A DNA stretch of 64,000 bases from Chromobacterium sinusclupearum (GTDB lineage: Bacteria > Pseudomonadota > Gammaproteobacteria > Burkholderiales > Chromobacteriaceae): positions 132,164 to 196,163 of the forward strand of contig NZ_PPTF01000068.1 of NCBI RefSeq assembly GCF_002902845.1, read 5' to 3'. Shown here in pieces: positions 9,586 through 19,219 of the stretch. Under the pieces are notes generated by a model. It did not search any database and was not told the DNA's origin. It saw only the letters and a list, made by a program, of their open reading frames with translations. The translations under genes and the position numbers were made by a program. Positions within the stretch are counted from its first letter, which is position 1; the number at the start of each line of letters is the position of its first letter.

Positions 9586-12261
9586 TCAGAGCGGCTTCAA
9601 CACCAGTGTCAGCGCCCTGTCTTCAGGGTGCGGCTCCACGCTAAACCCCAGTTTATGCATCAGTTTCAACATGCCTTTGTTGCCGGCCAGCACTTCGCCG
9701 CGCATCAGCTTCAGCCCCTGCTCGCGCGCCGCGTCGAACAAGGCCTGCATCAATAGATTGCCTATGCCCCGCCCTTGCCAGTCATCCGCCACCTCCAGCG
9801 CGAACTCGCAGGCCTCGTTGTCCGGGTCGGTGATGAAGCGGGCAACCGCCAGCATCTCCTCCCCCGCCTCGCCTTCCCGCGTCATCGCCAGCGCCATTTC
9901 GCGGTCGTAGTCGAGCTGGGTGAAGCGGACCAGCATGCTCTGCGACAGCTGTTTGATGCTGGACAGGTAGCGGTTGTAGCGGCTTTCCTCGGACAGGTTG
10001 CGGACGAAAGCCTGCTGCATGTCCGCGTCTTCCGGCCGCACCGGACGAATCATCACCGGCGTGCCGTCATGCAGCTTGGCGCACACCACCATATGCGTGG
10101 GGTAAGGCATGATGGCCATGTGGCCGTAGCGTTTGCGCTCGGCGCCCGCCGGCTGCACCACAATGCGGGCATCCAGCGCGATAACGCCCTTCTCGTCCGC
10201 CACCAGCGGGTTGATGTCCAGCTCGCGGATCTGCGGCAGCTCGCACACCATTTCCGACACTTGCAGCAAGACATGGCGCAGCTCGTCAACATCCACCGGC
10301 GGCAGGTTCTTGAACGGCCCCAGCAACTGGCCGATGCGGGTCTGGCTGATCATGCTGTCCACCAGATAATCGTTCAGCGGCGGCAGCGCCAACGCCAGGT
10401 CGTGCATGACTTCCACCGCGATGCCGCCGGCGCCGAATGCCACCACCGGGCCGAAGGCGGCGTCGTGCGCCACCCCCACCATCACCTCGCGGGCAAAGCG
10501 GCGCTTGCGCATGGGCTGCACCGAGACGCCTTCGATGCGCGCATCCGGACGCGCCTGCCGGGTGCGGCTGATGATGCCGTCAAAGGCCGCGCGCAATGTG
10601 GCCTCGTTGCTGATGTTCAGCTCCACCCCGCCCACATCGCTCTTATAGATAATGTCCGGCGAATCGATCTTCAGCACCACCGGATAGCCTATCGCCTCGG
10701 CCTGGCGCACCGCCTCGTCGGCTTTGCGCGCCAAGGTGGTGGGATTGACCGGGATGTGGAAAGCCGCCAGCACCTGCTTGGACTCGCGCTCGGACAGGAT
10801 TTCCCGCCCTTCGGCCAGCGCCACGTCTATCACCTTGCGCGCCGCCGCCACGTCGGGATCGTCGCGCTGGCCCTCCAGCGGCCCCGGCGTCTGCAACAGC
10901 AGCTGCTGGTTGTGCTGATAGGCGGCCAGATGGCGGAACACCTCGATGCCGTATTCCGGCGCGCTGAAGTGCGCGCATTTGGCCTTGGAGAACAGCTCGC
11001 GGCTTTCCGACACCTTGGCGTCGCCCAGCCAGGACAGGAACAAGGGTTTGGTCGTCTCGCGCTGCAGGCCTATCATCAGTTGCGCGGTGGTCAGGTGATC
11101 GGTGCCGGCCTGCGGCGTGAAGATCACCATCACGCCGTCCACGCCCGGATCATCGACACAGGCCTTCACCGCGGTGCGAAAGCGCATCGGGCTGGCGTCA
11201 CCGATGATGTCCAGCGGATTGCCGTGCGACCAATTGCGCGGCAGCACGCTGTCCAGCAGCTTCATGGTGCCCTCGCTCAGCTTGGCCAGCTCCACGCCGC
11301 AATCCACGGCGCTGTCGGCCGCCAGCAGGCCCGGCCCGAAACCGTTGGTCACGATGGCCAGCCGCTTGCCGCCGACGCGGTAATTGGCCGCCAAGACCTT
11401 GGCGGCGGTGAACAACTGGGCGATGGACGACACGCGCAGCACGCCGGCACGCGCCAGCGCGGCGTCGAACACATCGCCGCTGGCCACCAGATTGCTGGCG
11501 TGGGTGCGGCCGCCGGCATCGTTCTCGAAACGGCCGGACTTGATCACCACCACCGGCTTGGTGCGGGCGGCCGCGCGCAGCGCCGACATGAAGCGGCGGG
11601 CATCGTAGATGTGGTGAACATGCAACAGAATGCCCTGAGTGGCATTGTCGGCCACCAGGTAATCGAGGATTTCGCCGAATCCGACATCCAGCGCCCCGCC
11701 CAGCGACACCACGCTGGAAAAACCGATCTCCTTGCTGTCCGCCCAGTCCAGCATCGCCGCGCACAGGGCGGACGACTCCGACACCAGCGCCAGATTGCCC
11801 GGCCGCACCTTGCCGTTGTAATTGCTGGCGTTGAAGCCGGCCACCGGCCGCATCAGGCCCAGCACATTCGGGCCGAGCAGACGGATGCCGAAGTGGCGGG
11901 CGATGGACAGCGCCTCGTTGATCAGCTCCTGCTCCAACTGTTCGCTGTCGGAAAACTCCTTGGCCAGCAGCACGGCCTTGACGCCCTTCTTGCCGCAATC
12001 CTTGACGATGCCCGGCAGCGAGCGTATCGCCGTCGCCACCACGGCCAGGTCTATCGGCTCCTCGATCTGCCGCACCGAAGACACCGCCGGAATGCCGCCG
12101 ACCACCTTGTGATTCAGATTGACCGGAAACAGCTTGCCCTGGAAAGAACCGGCCAGCAGATTGGCGAAGACGGCCTGGCCTATGGAGCCGGGACGATCGC
12201 TGGCTCCGACCACGGCGACAGTGCGCGGGGAAAACAGCGGGGTCAGATAATGTGGCCTCAT
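9586..12261 (-). CDS. pat: Pat-type protein lysine acetyltransferase (acyl-CoA synthetase/GNAT fusion)
   Basis: 891 residues, the size of E. coli PatZ and Salmonella Pat. These enzymes acetylate and inactivate acetyl-CoA synthetase and other central metabolic enzymes. Three parts can be seen. The N-terminal CoA-binding Rossmann region starts near V-A-V-V-G-A-S-D-R-P-G-S-I-G (residues 16-29), with the succinyl-CoA-synthetase-like region following to about 460. An ATP-grasp region runs about 490-710. A C-terminal GNAT domain runs about 730-891, with the acetyl-CoA loop near W-Q-G-R-G-I-G-N. The NDP-forming synthetase histidine was not checked. The start overlaps the stop of a small ORF (ATGA at 12258-12261), so translation may be coupled to it. 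Confidence 0.92.
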   Translation of the reverse strand: MRPHYLTPLFSPRTVAVVGASDRPGSIGQAVFANLLAGSFQGKLFPVNLNHKVVGGIPAVSSVRQIEEPIDLAVVATAIRSLPGIVKDCGKKGVKAVLLAKEFSDSEQLEQELINEALSIARHFGIRLLGPNVLGLMRPVAGFNASNYNGKVRPGNLALVSESSALCAAMLDWADSKEIGFSSVVSLGGALDVGFGEILDYLVADNATQGILLHVHHIYDARRFMSALRAAARTKPVVVIKSGRFENDAGGRTHASNLVASGDVFDAALARAGVLRVSSIAQLFTAAKVLAANYRVGGKRLAIVTNGFGPGLLAADSAVDCGVELAKLSEGTMKLLDSVLPRNWSHGNPLDIIGDASPMRFRTAVKACVDDPGVDGVMVIFTPQAGTDHLTTAQLMIGLQRETTKPLFLSWLGDAKVSESRELFSKAKCAHFSAPEYGIEVFRHLAAYQHNQQLLLQTPGPLEGQRDDPDVAAARKVIDVALAEGREILSERESKQVLAAFHIPVNPTTLARKADEAVRQAEAIGYPVVLKIDSPDIIYKSDVGGVELNISNEATLRAAFDGIISRTRQARPDARIEGVSVQPMRKRRFAREVMVGVAHDAAFGPVVAFGAGGIAVEVMHDLALALPPLNDYLVDSMISQTRIGQLLGPFKNLPPVDVDELRHVLLQVSEMVCELPQIRELDINPLVADEKGVIALDARIVVQPAGAERKRYGHMAIMPYPTHMVVCAKLHDGTPVMIRPVRPEDADMQQAFVRNLSEESRYNRYLSSIKQLSQSMLVRFTQLDYDREMALAMTREGEAGEEMLAVARFITDPDNEACEFALEVADDWQGRGIGNLLMQALFDAAREQGLKLMRGEVLAGNKGMLKLMHKLGFSVEPHPEDRALTLVLKPL

Positions 12262-12464
12262 GCGTGCGTGTCCTCGGAAACAATATCAATCAGTAGCGCC
12301 CTGCCGGCAGGCGTTGGCTGCAGCCACGCCACCTGCAAGATTACGTGATCCATGCGAAATGCGCGCGACAGCATCGGCTGCCAAAGCGGGAAGGAAGGAC
12401 GGTGTAGCCGCCGTCATGCGGCGGCGGCCAGCCCTTGCCATCATGCAGAGCAAACCTGCGCGTC
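12258..12464 (-). CDS. small 68-residue protein of unknown function, coupled to pat
   Basis: I do not recognise this protein. The frame is uninterrupted for 69 codons, begins 5-6 bases after an ideal GGAGGT site (12471-12476 region), and its TGA overlaps the pat start as ATGA. The predicted product opens M-T-R-R-F-A-L-H-D-G-K-G-W-P-P-P and ends I-D-I-V-S-E-D-T-H-A. It has no signal peptide or membrane segment. The strong ribosome site and four-base overlap are the usual marks of a translated gene coupled to its neighbour. The alternative is a leader ORF whose translation only controls access to pat. An internal ATG at 12353 could give a 31-residue form. Confidence 0.55.
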
Positions 12465-12657
12465 ATATTGACCTCCGGCAAACCATACACATGTGGGTAA
12501 GCTGGTCCGCAACGGTTGAATTTCGCCGCCCGCCATATCGAGCTAGTGGCGCAGCCTTTACAATATTGCTAACCTTTACAGTTTCGCAATAAACGTATTT
12601 TGCGCCGCAGCACGCAACCGGCCGGGAAACCCTCGGCCAGGCAGGAGCCGACACACC
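12465..12657. promoter_or_regulatory. divergent control region between pat unit and nadA
   Basis: 193 bp without a gene. An octamer, cctttaca, occurs twice in direct orientation at 12555-12562 and 12573-12580 (period 18). It is followed by an AT-rich patch that could hold the nadA promoter. A transcription-factor site is possible but unproven. Confidence 0.35.
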
Positions 12658-13575
12658 ATGACGAAACGCGTCGTCACACTCGCTCATTATTACACCCAGC
12701 CGGAAATCCAGCAGATGGCCGACAAGGTGGGTGACAGCCTGGAACTGTCGCTGTACGCCAAGGAAGCCCAGGCCGACATCATCGTGTTCGCCGGCGTGCG
12801 TTTCATGGCCGAGACCGCGAAGATCCTGAACCCGGAAGCCACGGTGATCCTGCCGGACGCAGGCTCCACCTGTTCGCTGGTGACGCAAACCGACGTCGTC
12901 GAGCTGACCCAGTGGCGCAAGCGTTACCCGGACCATGTCCACGTCGCTTACATCAACTCCAGCGCCGAACACAAGGCGGTGTCGGACTGGATCGTCACCA
13001 GCCGCAATGTCGATGACATCATCGCGCATCTGTATGCCGAAGGTAAGAAAGTCATCTTCTCGCCGGACCGCAATATGGGCGGCTATCTGAACGACCAATA
13101 CGGCTACGACATGCCGCTGTGGTCCGCCGTGTGCGAAGTGCACGACAAGTTCAACGAGGCCGCGCTGAACGAGGCCTTCGCCGCCGCGTCCGGCGACAAA
13201 TACCTGATCGCCCACCCGGAAAGCCCGCTGCCGGTGCTGAAGAAGGCCGATTACGTCGGCTCCACCTCCGGCATGCTGAACTGGGTGAAAAACTACCAGG
13301 GCAATACCAAGGCGGTGATCTTCGTCGCCACCGAGGACGGCATCCTGTACAACATGGGGCTGGCCCGCCCGGACCTGGACCTGCGCCAGGCGCCGATCTA
13401 TGCCGGCTGCCAGTGCAACTCCTGTCCGTACATGAAGATGAACAGCATCGAAGCGGTCAAGCGCGCCCAGCAAGGCGAAGGTCTGGTGATCGACTACCTG
13501 AGCGCCGAGCAGATGGACGCCGCGCGCGTGCCGATCGAACGCATGCTGGAATTCAGCAAACGCTACTACGCCTGA
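12658..13575 (+). CDS. nadA: quinolinate synthase A
   Basis: 305 residues, the short form of NadA. It condenses iminoaspartate with dihydroxyacetone phosphate to quinolinate in de novo NAD synthesis. The N-terminal L-A-H-Y-Y-T-Q motif, D-A-G-S-T-C-S-L-V (C72), A-V-C-E-V-H (C159) and C-N-S-C-P-Y-M (C253 and C256) supply the three cysteines expected to bind the [4Fe-4S] cluster. NadB and NadC are not nearby, so the gene stands alone. It is followed by a terminator. Confidence 0.97.
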   Translation: MTKRVVTLAHYYTQPEIQQMADKVGDSLELSLYAKEAQADIIVFAGVRFMAETAKILNPEATVILPDAGSTCSLVTQTDVVELTQWRKRYPDHVHVAYINSSAEHKAVSDWIVTSRNVDDIIAHLYAEGKKVIFSPDRNMGGYLNDQYGYDMPLWSAVCEVHDKFNEAALNEAFAAASGDKYLIAHPESPLPVLKKADYVGSTSGMLNWVKNYQGNTKAVIFVATEDGILYNMGLARPDLDLRQAPIYAGCQCNSCPYMKMNSIEAVKRAQQGEGLVIDYLSAEQMDAARVPIERMLEFSKRYYA

Positions 13576-13586
13576 GCCAGGCCGCA

Positions 13587-13611
13587 CAACCCGCCCGACG
13601 CGGGTTTTTTT
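13587..13611 (+). terminator. terminator of nadA
   Basis: Stem acccgc/gcgggt followed by seven T residues, 12 bp after the stop codon. Confidence 0.8.
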
Positions 13612-13691
13612 ACGGGCCGCCGCCGCCTCGCGGCACTATTCGCTGTCATGATGGCGGCGCTACAATCACGCGATGAATACGGAAAGACAGT

Positions 13692-14435
13692 ATGAAGTTT
13701 CTGCTGAGCAACGATGACGGCTACGCCGCCCCTGGCCTCGCCATGCTGGCCCAAACGCTGCGGCGTTATGGCGAGGTGGTGGTCGTGGCGCCGGACCGCG
13801 ACCGCAGCGGCGCCAGCAACTCGCTGACGCTGGACCGCCCGTTGACGGTGCGCTCGGCGGACAACGGCTTTTACTACGTCAACGGCACGCCCACCGACTG
13901 CGTGCACCTGGCGGTGACCGGGCTGTTGGATTTCAAGCCGGACATGGTGTTCACCGGCATCAACCACGGCCCGAATATGGGCGACGACACGCTATATTCC
14001 GGCACGGTGGCGGCCGCCACCGAAGGCTTCATGCTGGGCATCCCGTCCATCGCGGTTTCGCTGGCCGGGCATAGCGGCAAGCATTTCGCCACCGCCGGCA
14101 AAGTGGTGGAACAATTGGTCGAACGTTGCCTGGAACAGCCGTTTGCCCAGCCGGTTCTGCTGAATGTGAACGTACCGGACGCGCCGCCGGAACAACTCGG
14201 CGCGATGCAAGTGACCCGGCTGGGACGCCGCCACGCCGCGCAGCCGGTGATCAAATCTCAGAATCCTCGCGGCGAGACGATATACTGGGTAGGGCCGGTC
14301 GGCACAGTGCAGGACGCCGGGGCCGGAACCGACTTCGGCTGCATTGCGGCGAACCAGCCCTCGGTGACGCCGCTGATGCTGGATCTGACCGCCTACGGGC
14401 AATTGGACAGGATTTCCACATGGCTTCACCGCTGA
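13692..14435 (+). CDS. surE: 5'/3'-nucleotidase SurE
   Basis: 247 residues. A stationary-phase survival phosphatase acting on nucleoside monophosphates and short polyphosphates. The metal-binding S-N-D-D-G motif (residues 6-10), G-T-P-T-D-C-V-H and [11 protein letters not shown] are intact. The gene overlaps pcm by 16 bp and begins the widely conserved surE-pcm-nlpD-rpoS stress cluster. Confidence 0.97.
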   Translation: MKFLLSNDDGYAAPGLAMLAQTLRRYGEVVVVAPDRDRSGASNSLTLDRPLTVRSADNGFYYVNGTPTDCVHLAVTGLLDFKPDMVFTGINHGPNMGDDTLYSGTVAAATEGFMLGIPSIAVSLAGHSGKHFATAGKVVEQLVERCLEQPFAQPVLLNVNVPDAPPEQLGAMQVTRLGRRHAAQPVIKSQNPRGETIYWVGPVGTVQDAGAGTDFGCIAANQPSVTPLMLDLTAYGQLDRISTWLHR

Positions 14436-15088
14436 CACAGAACAGCCAGGCTTACGGCATGCTTTCCGAGCGCACGCGCCGGCGCATGACCGACCGTCTG
14501 CGCCAGCATGGCATCGCCGACGAGCGAGTGCTGACTGCCATGCATGAAGTGCCTCGCCATCTGTTCGTCGATCAGGCCCTGGCCACCCGCGCCTACGACG
14601 ATGTGTCGCTGCCCATCGGCCACGGCCAGACCATCTCGCAGCCGCTGACGGTGGCCAGAATGACCGAACTGCTGATCCAGGGTCGCCCGCCGGGCAAGAT
14701 CCTCGAGATCGGCACCGGTTGCGGCTACCAGACGGCCGTGCTGCTGAAGGCTGGCGCCGAAGTCTATTCAGTGGAACGACTGGGCACGATTTTGGACCAA
14801 GCAAGACGCAATCTGCGCGCCGCCAAGCTGGTCCATGCCCGCTTGGTGCACGGAGACGGCAATACCGGCCTGGCCGAGGCCGCTCCCTTCGACGGCATCA
14901 TCGTCACCGCCGCCGCGCGCGCGGTGCCGACCGCCCTGGTGGATCAGCTGGCCGATGGCGGCAGAATGGTGCTGCCGCTGGGAGAGGGCGAGCAACATTT
15001 ATGGCTGTTGGAGAAAACAGCGCAAGGTTTGCAAAAGACTAGGCTCGATCCAGTGAAATTTGTTCCACTGCTGAATGGACGCAGTTAA
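14420..15088 (+). CDS. pcm: protein-L-isoaspartate O-methyltransferase
   Basis: 222 residues. It repairs isoaspartyl damage in ageing proteins using AdoMet. The motifs Q-T-I-S-Q-P (PCMT-specific) and the AdoMet loop [11 protein letters not shown] are present. The frame is open far upstream, but the ATG at 14420, inside the end of surE, gives the usual length and N-terminus. Confidence 0.96.
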   Translation: MASPLTQNSQAYGMLSERTRRRMTDRLRQHGIADERVLTAMHEVPRHLFVDQALATRAYDDVSLPIGHGQTISQPLTVARMTELLIQGRPPGKILEIGTGCGYQTAVLLKAGAEVYSVERLGTILDQARRNLRAAKLVHARLVHGDGNTGLAEAAPFDGIIVTAAARAVPTALVDQLADGGRMVLPLGEGEQHLWLLEKTAQGLQKTRLDPVKFVPLLNGRS

Positions 15089-15162
15089 AACTGCAAAAAC
15101 GCAACACTATCACTGTCAGACAATCGAGCAAGACCCCAACTTAAACGTTTCTACACAAAAAC

Positions 15163-16245
15163 ATGCTAAAAATGCATTGCAGGTATGCCCATATATTAGC
15201 TGCGCTAGCCGCCACCGCATTGGCCGGCTGCAGCAGCATGGTACAGCAGGCGGCGCCGGTGGAATCCGCGGCGCCCTCGACGATAAGCAGCAACAAGCCG
15301 GCCCCGGTGGCAGCCAACGCCAACCATGCGGCCAATACGGAAGCCATGCCCTACCGGGACGCCGGCAACCTGAATATGCAGCCCGTGGGCCAAGCGCCGG
15401 CAGCGTCTGCGCCTGCCGCAGGCGAACAGACTTACGTGGTGAAGCCGGGCGACAATCTGTTCCGGATCTCGTTGAACCACGGCTTGAAATACAAGGATGT
15501 CGCCGCCTGGAACAACCTGCCGGATACCGGCATCAAGGTGGGACAGGTGCTGCGGCTGACGCCGCCAGGCGGCGATGCAAGCCCGGCGCCGGTTACGACG
15601 GCGGCAGCGGCGCAGCCGGCGCCAGTGGAGTCAGTCACCGCCGCGGCGACCGGCGGCGCGGTCAAGACGTATCCCAAGGCGCTGAAGCTGCCTTACAGCA
15701 GCGAAGCGGCCAAGGACATCGCGGCTCAGAGCGAGGGCCGCGGTGGCGTCAAAAACAACGCTCAGGCATCAAGCTCAACCCCTTCCCCCGCCCCGGGGAA
15801 AAAGCAGGAAGCCAGCACGGCAGTTGCCGCCGCGCCGGCGCAGGAGGCCAGCGCCCCCGCGGCCAAGCAGGAAGAAGACGCGGTGGCATGGCTGTGGCCG
15901 ACCGAGGGCAAGCTCATCAAGGGTTTCTCGGAAAGCAACAAAGGCATTGAAATCAGCGGGCGCATGGGCCAGCCGGTGCTCGCGGCAGGAGATGGCAAGG
16001 TGGTGTACAGCGGGACCGGGCTGCGCGGCTACGGCAAGCTGATCATCATCAAGCACAACAAGACTTTCCTGTCGGCTTACGCGCATAACAGCCAGCTGCT
16101 GGTCAAGGAGGGACAGTCTGTCAAGAAAGGGCAGAAGATTGCCGAAATGGGCAATACCGATGCCGACCAAGTCAAGCTGCACTTTGAGGTGCGCCGTTTC
16201 GGCAAGCCTGTGGATCCGATGCAGTATCTTGAACACAAGTCCTAG
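15163..16245 (+). CDS. nlpD: murein hydrolase activator NlpD (LysM and LytM/M23 lipoprotein)
   Basis: 360 residues. The signal peptide ends in lipobox L-A-G-C near residue 22, so this is an outer-membrane lipoprotein. A LysM domain (about 84-130) binds peptidoglycan. An Ala/Pro-rich spacer leads to a C-terminal M23 domain (about 250-355). The first metal motif H-x-x-x-D is replaced (S-N-K-G-I-E-I) while the later A-H and L-H-F-E histidines remain. As in E. coli NlpD and EnvC, it should activate an amidase rather than cut murein itself. The ribosome site is weak; the ATG three codons downstream is an alternative start. It precedes rpoS, as in many proteobacteria where rpoS promoters lie inside nlpD. 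Confidence 0.95.
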   Translation: MLKMHCRYAHILAALAATALAGCSSMVQQAAPVESAAPSTISSNKPAPVAANANHAANTEAMPYRDAGNLNMQPVGQAPAASAPAAGEQTYVVKPGDNLFRISLNHGLKYKDVAAWNNLPDTGIKVGQVLRLTPPGGDASPAPVTTAAAAQPAPVESVTAAATGGAVKTYPKALKLPYSSEAAKDIAAQSEGRGGVKNNAQASSSTPSPAPGKKQEASTAVAAAPAQEASAPAAKQEEDAVAWLWPTEGKLIKGFSESNKGIEISGRMGQPVLAAGDGKVVYSGTGLRGYGKLIIIKHNKTFLSAYAHNSQLLVKEGQSVKKGQKIAEMGNTDADQVKLHFEVRRFGKPVDPMQYLEHKS

Positions 16246-16257
16246 CGGGTAGGCTCA

Positions 16258-16294
16258 GCCCCCGCCGGGACCAGACAGCGACGGGGGTAGAGTC
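16258..16294 (+). promoter_or_regulatory. hairpin covering the rpoS Shine-Dalgarno region
   Basis: cccccg (16259-16264) is perfectly complementary to cggggg (16282-16287) across a 17-nt loop. The right arm is the G-rich ribosome site 7 bases before the rpoS ATG, so the mRNA can fold to hide it. Confidence 0.45.
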
Positions 16295-17245
16295 ATGAGC
16301 AACGAAATCGACATTCTGGACGAGAGCGAGATTCTCGACGAGGAAGCCGCCGAAGAAGGTGCAGCGGAGGCCGAAGCCGAAGAAAGCGCGGACAGCACCG
16401 CGGTCTTTGAAGACGTGGTCGCCGATGTCACCCAGATTTACCTGAACGACATCGGCAACAACGCGCTGCTGACCCCGCAGGAAGAACTGGCGCTGGCGCG
16501 GCGCGTAGTCGCCGGGGAGTTTGAAGCTCGCCAGAAAATGATCGAGCACAATCTGCGCCTGGTGGTGAACATCGCCAAACACTACATCAACCGCGGGCTG
16601 GCGCTGCTGGATCTGATCGAGGAAGGCAATATCGGCTTGATGCACGCGCTGGAAAAGTTCGATCCGGAGCGCGGCTTCCGCTTCTCCACCTACGCCACCT
16701 GGTGGATACGCCAAAGCATAGAGCGGGCGATCATGAACCAGTCGCGCACCATCCGACTGCCGGTGCATGTGATCAAGGAACTGAACGTCTACCTGCGCGC
16801 CTCGCGCCACTTGGAAAGCCAGATCGGCCGCGAACCCACGCTGGACGAAATCGCCCATTTGGTCGGCAAACCGGTGGACGACGTGCGCAAGGTGATGAAC
16901 CTCAACGAGCGCATGGCCTCGCTGGATGCGCCGCTGGACATCGATCCGATGCTGTCCATCGGCGAATCGATCCCGGACGAGCAGCATGAGGAGCCGGAGC
17001 TGCAGTTGCACAACAGCCAGCTGGAAACCTTCGTCCACGACTGGCTGGGCCAGCTGAACGAAAAACAGCGGCTGGTCATCGAACGGCGCTACGGCTTGAA
17101 CGGCTACGAGATCTGCACGCTGGAAGAGCTGGCCGCCTCGCTGAACCTGACCCGCGAGCGCGTGCGGCAGATCCAGATCGAAGGGCTGGAACAGCTGCGC
17201 CGCATCCTGCGCCGCAAGGGCATCTCTCGCGACTTCCTGCTCTAA
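16295..17245 (+). CDS. rpoS: RNA polymerase sigma factor RpoS
   Basis: 316 residues, with the group 2 sigma factor architecture. The acidic N-terminus (E/D-rich, residues 3-35) leads to region 1.2. Region 2 has [13 protein letters not shown] and [15 protein letters not shown]. Regions 3 and 4 end in the helix-turn-helix [10 protein letters not shown]. Position after nlpD confirms RpoS rather than RpoD. It is the general stress and stationary-phase sigma factor. Translational control is suggested by the hairpin over its ribosome site. Confidence 0.97.
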   Translation: MSNEIDILDESEILDEEAAEEGAAEAEAEESADSTAVFEDVVADVTQIYLNDIGNNALLTPQEELALARRVVAGEFEARQKMIEHNLRLVVNIAKHYINRGLALLDLIEEGNIGLMHALEKFDPERGFRFSTYATWWIRQSIERAIMNQSRTIRLPVHVIKELNVYLRASRHLESQIGREPTLDEIAHLVGKPVDDVRKVMNLNERMASLDAPLDIDPMLSIGESIPDEQHEEPELQLHNSQLETFVHDWLGQLNEKQRLVIERRYGLNGYEICTLEELAASLNLTRERVRQIQIEGLEQLRRILRRKGISRDFLL

Positions 17246-17266
17246 GCGCGGCAAACCTCGCGCATC

Positions 17267-17290
17267 GGCCCGGCCCCATGCCGGGCCTTG
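17267..17290. terminator. GC-rich hairpin after rpoS
   Basis: ggcccgg/ccgggcc stem with a short T-containing tail. It lies between convergent rpoS and the transglutaminase-like gene. A weak intrinsic terminator. Confidence 0.5.
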
Positions 17291-19219
17291 TCATTTCCAG
17301 CGCCGCGCCTGGCGCAACCAGCGCCGCTCCCCCGCCGCATCGGCCTGCGGCTGGCGATAGCGCAACTCGACATACTCCTTCACCAGCCGCTGCAGACGAG
17401 CAAAATCATCGCGCGGCAGGCCCTGGGCCGCCTTCAGCAGCTCAATCGGTCCAAGCGCGGGCGAGACTGCGACGCCACGCTGCGCCAGCCGCTGCCGCAG
17501 CCTCATCCATCCTTCGGCCAGCGGCGGCTGCCGCGGCCGTCTACGCCACCACCAAGCCAGCGGCAAAAGCGCCAGCGCCATGCCGATCAGCAGGCCGCGC
17601 ACCACGCTGCCGCCATCGACATCGTCTCCCAAGCCCAGACGCTGGAACAGGCCGCGCTGCCGGGCGGCATCGTAACCGACCACCCACTGCTGCCAGGCGA
17701 AATCCGCCGCCTGCCATTGTTGCCGCCACCGGCGCAGCCACTGCGGCGGCAGCGCCGCGCCCGCGAAGTCCGCGCCGCGCAAGGCCGGCAGAGACTGCTC
17801 CGCCCCCTGCTCCAGCCGATTCGGAGAAACGGCCGAGGTCGGGTCCACTCTCAGCCATTGCCTCTGATCCGCGAGCCAGACCTCAACCCAGGCGTGGGCG
17901 TCGGAGGAGCGCACCAGCCAGAAGCGGCCCAGCGGATTGTATTCCCCGCCCTGATAACCGATGACCACCCGCGCCGGCATGCCGGCGGCGCGGGCAAGAA
18001 AGGCGAAGGCCGAGGCGTAATGCTCGCAAAACCCCTGCCGCGCGCCGAACAGAAACGCGTCCACCGGCTGCTCGCCCAGCAATGGCGGCTGCAAGGTGTA
18101 GCGGAAGCCCCCCAGCCGCAGATATTGCAACGCCTCCCGCACAAAGCCGCTTTCGCCGCCGCCGCGCTGCCGCAGTTGCCATGCCAGCGCCCGGCTTCTG
18201 GCGTTGCCCGCCGGCAGTTGCAGATAAAAGGCGCGCCTGCCGGCCGATAGCGGCTCCGTGACGCGCGCCCCAACCATGCTGACTAGCGGATAGCGCGCCA
18301 GATCGTCCTGGCTGCGATCCTGCCGCAGCAAGCCGCCGGGCGCCATATGACTGCCCGGCGCGGCGGCCTGCGGCATCTCCAGCGCCGGCAGACGTCCCTG
18401 ATCGGCGCGCAGCGTCAGGCTGTATGCCAACTCACGGCCACCCGTGAGCGTCAGCGGCGATACACTCTCCTCGGACGCTCGACGCCAGCGCCGGCCATCA
18501 AACGCGTCCAACAGCATCACCCGCCAGTACAGCTGATCCTGGCGCGGCGGCAGCCCGTCGAACACCACGCTGAATGCCGGCTCCCGATTCAGAATCAGTT
18601 TGCTGATGCTCCCGGGCTCCATGTCCTCGCCCAGGCCGCTGCCGGCGGCAGGCTGTTGCTGCGGCATGCTCCACAGCGGCTCCGGCAGGCGCGGCATCAT
18701 CACGAACAGCACCAGCATGATGGGCAGCGACAACAGCAAGGCCTGCGCCGCGCTGCGCCAGCTGCCGCGCGGCAAGCCGCCGGCCAGCATGGCGGTGGCC
18801 CAGGTCAGCAGCAACAAGGCGGCCGCCAGCCAGGCCGCCATCAGCGGCGACTGGTTGAACAACAGCGGCATCGCCGCCAGGAAAAAACCCAGCGCCAGCA
18901 GCACGCGCCAGTCGCGCAGCGTGGCGGTTTCATAGGCCTTGAACGCCGTCAGCAGCACCAGCAGCGCCACGCCGCCCTCGCGGCCGATCAAGGTGCCCAG
19001 CTGCAGCCAAGCCCCGCCGATGGACAACATCAACAGCGGCAACAGCAACCAGCGCGACGGCAAGCGCCCATCGCGACGGGCCAGCCAGCCGCGTCCGAGC
19101 AAGGCCACGCAGCCCAGGGCCATCAACCACAGCGGCAGAAACCATGCCAAGGGCAGCATGACCCAGACCAATGCCAGCAGCACCGGACCATGGCGCATGG
19201 CCTGCCCCGCCCCGCTCAT
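17291..19219 (-). CDS. tgpA: transglutaminase-like membrane protein TgpA (DUF3488/DUF4129)
   Basis: 642 residues. The N-terminal third has about five to six membrane segments (DUF3488). A periplasmic transglutaminase-like domain follows, with Cys near 397 (G-F-C-E-H-Y-A), His near 441 (D-A-H-A-W-V-E-V-W) and Asp near 459 (V-D-P-T) forming the triad. One more transmembrane helix and a DUF4129-like tail close the protein. In Pseudomonas the homologue TgpA is an essential periplasmic transglutaminase. The ATG at 19219 overlaps the DUF58 stop (ATGA). The frame is open further upstream but shares sequence with the DUF58 gene. Third gene of the moxR-DUF58-tgpA operon. Confidence 0.9.
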   Translation of the reverse strand: MSGAGQAMRHGPVLLALVWVMLPLAWFLPLWLMALGCVALLGRGWLARRDGRLPSRWLLLPLLMLSIGGAWLQLGTLIGREGGVALLVLLTAFKAYETATLRDWRVLLALGFFLAAMPLLFNQSPLMAAWLAAALLLLTWATAMLAGGLPRGSWRSAAQALLLSLPIMLVLFVMMPRLPEPLWSMPQQQPAAGSGLGEDMEPGSISKLILNREPAFSVVFDGLPPRQDQLYWRVMLLDAFDGRRWRRASEESVSPLTLTGGRELAYSLTLRADQGRLPALEMPQAAAPGSHMAPGGLLRQDRSQDDLARYPLVSMVGARVTEPLSAGRRAFYLQLPAGNARSRALAWQLRQRGGGESGFVREALQYLRLGGFRYTLQPPLLGEQPVDAFLFGARQGFCEHYASAFAFLARAAGMPARVVIGYQGGEYNPLGRFWLVRSSDAHAWVEVWLADQRQWLRVDPTSAVSPNRLEQGAEQSLPALRGADFAGAALPPQWLRRWRQQWQAADFAWQQWVVGYDAARQRGLFQRLGLGDDVDGGSVVRGLLIGMALALLPLAWWWRRRPRQPPLAEGWMRLRQRLAQRGVAVSPALGPIELLKAAQGLPRDDFARLQRLVKEYVELRYRQPQADAAGERRWLRQARRWK

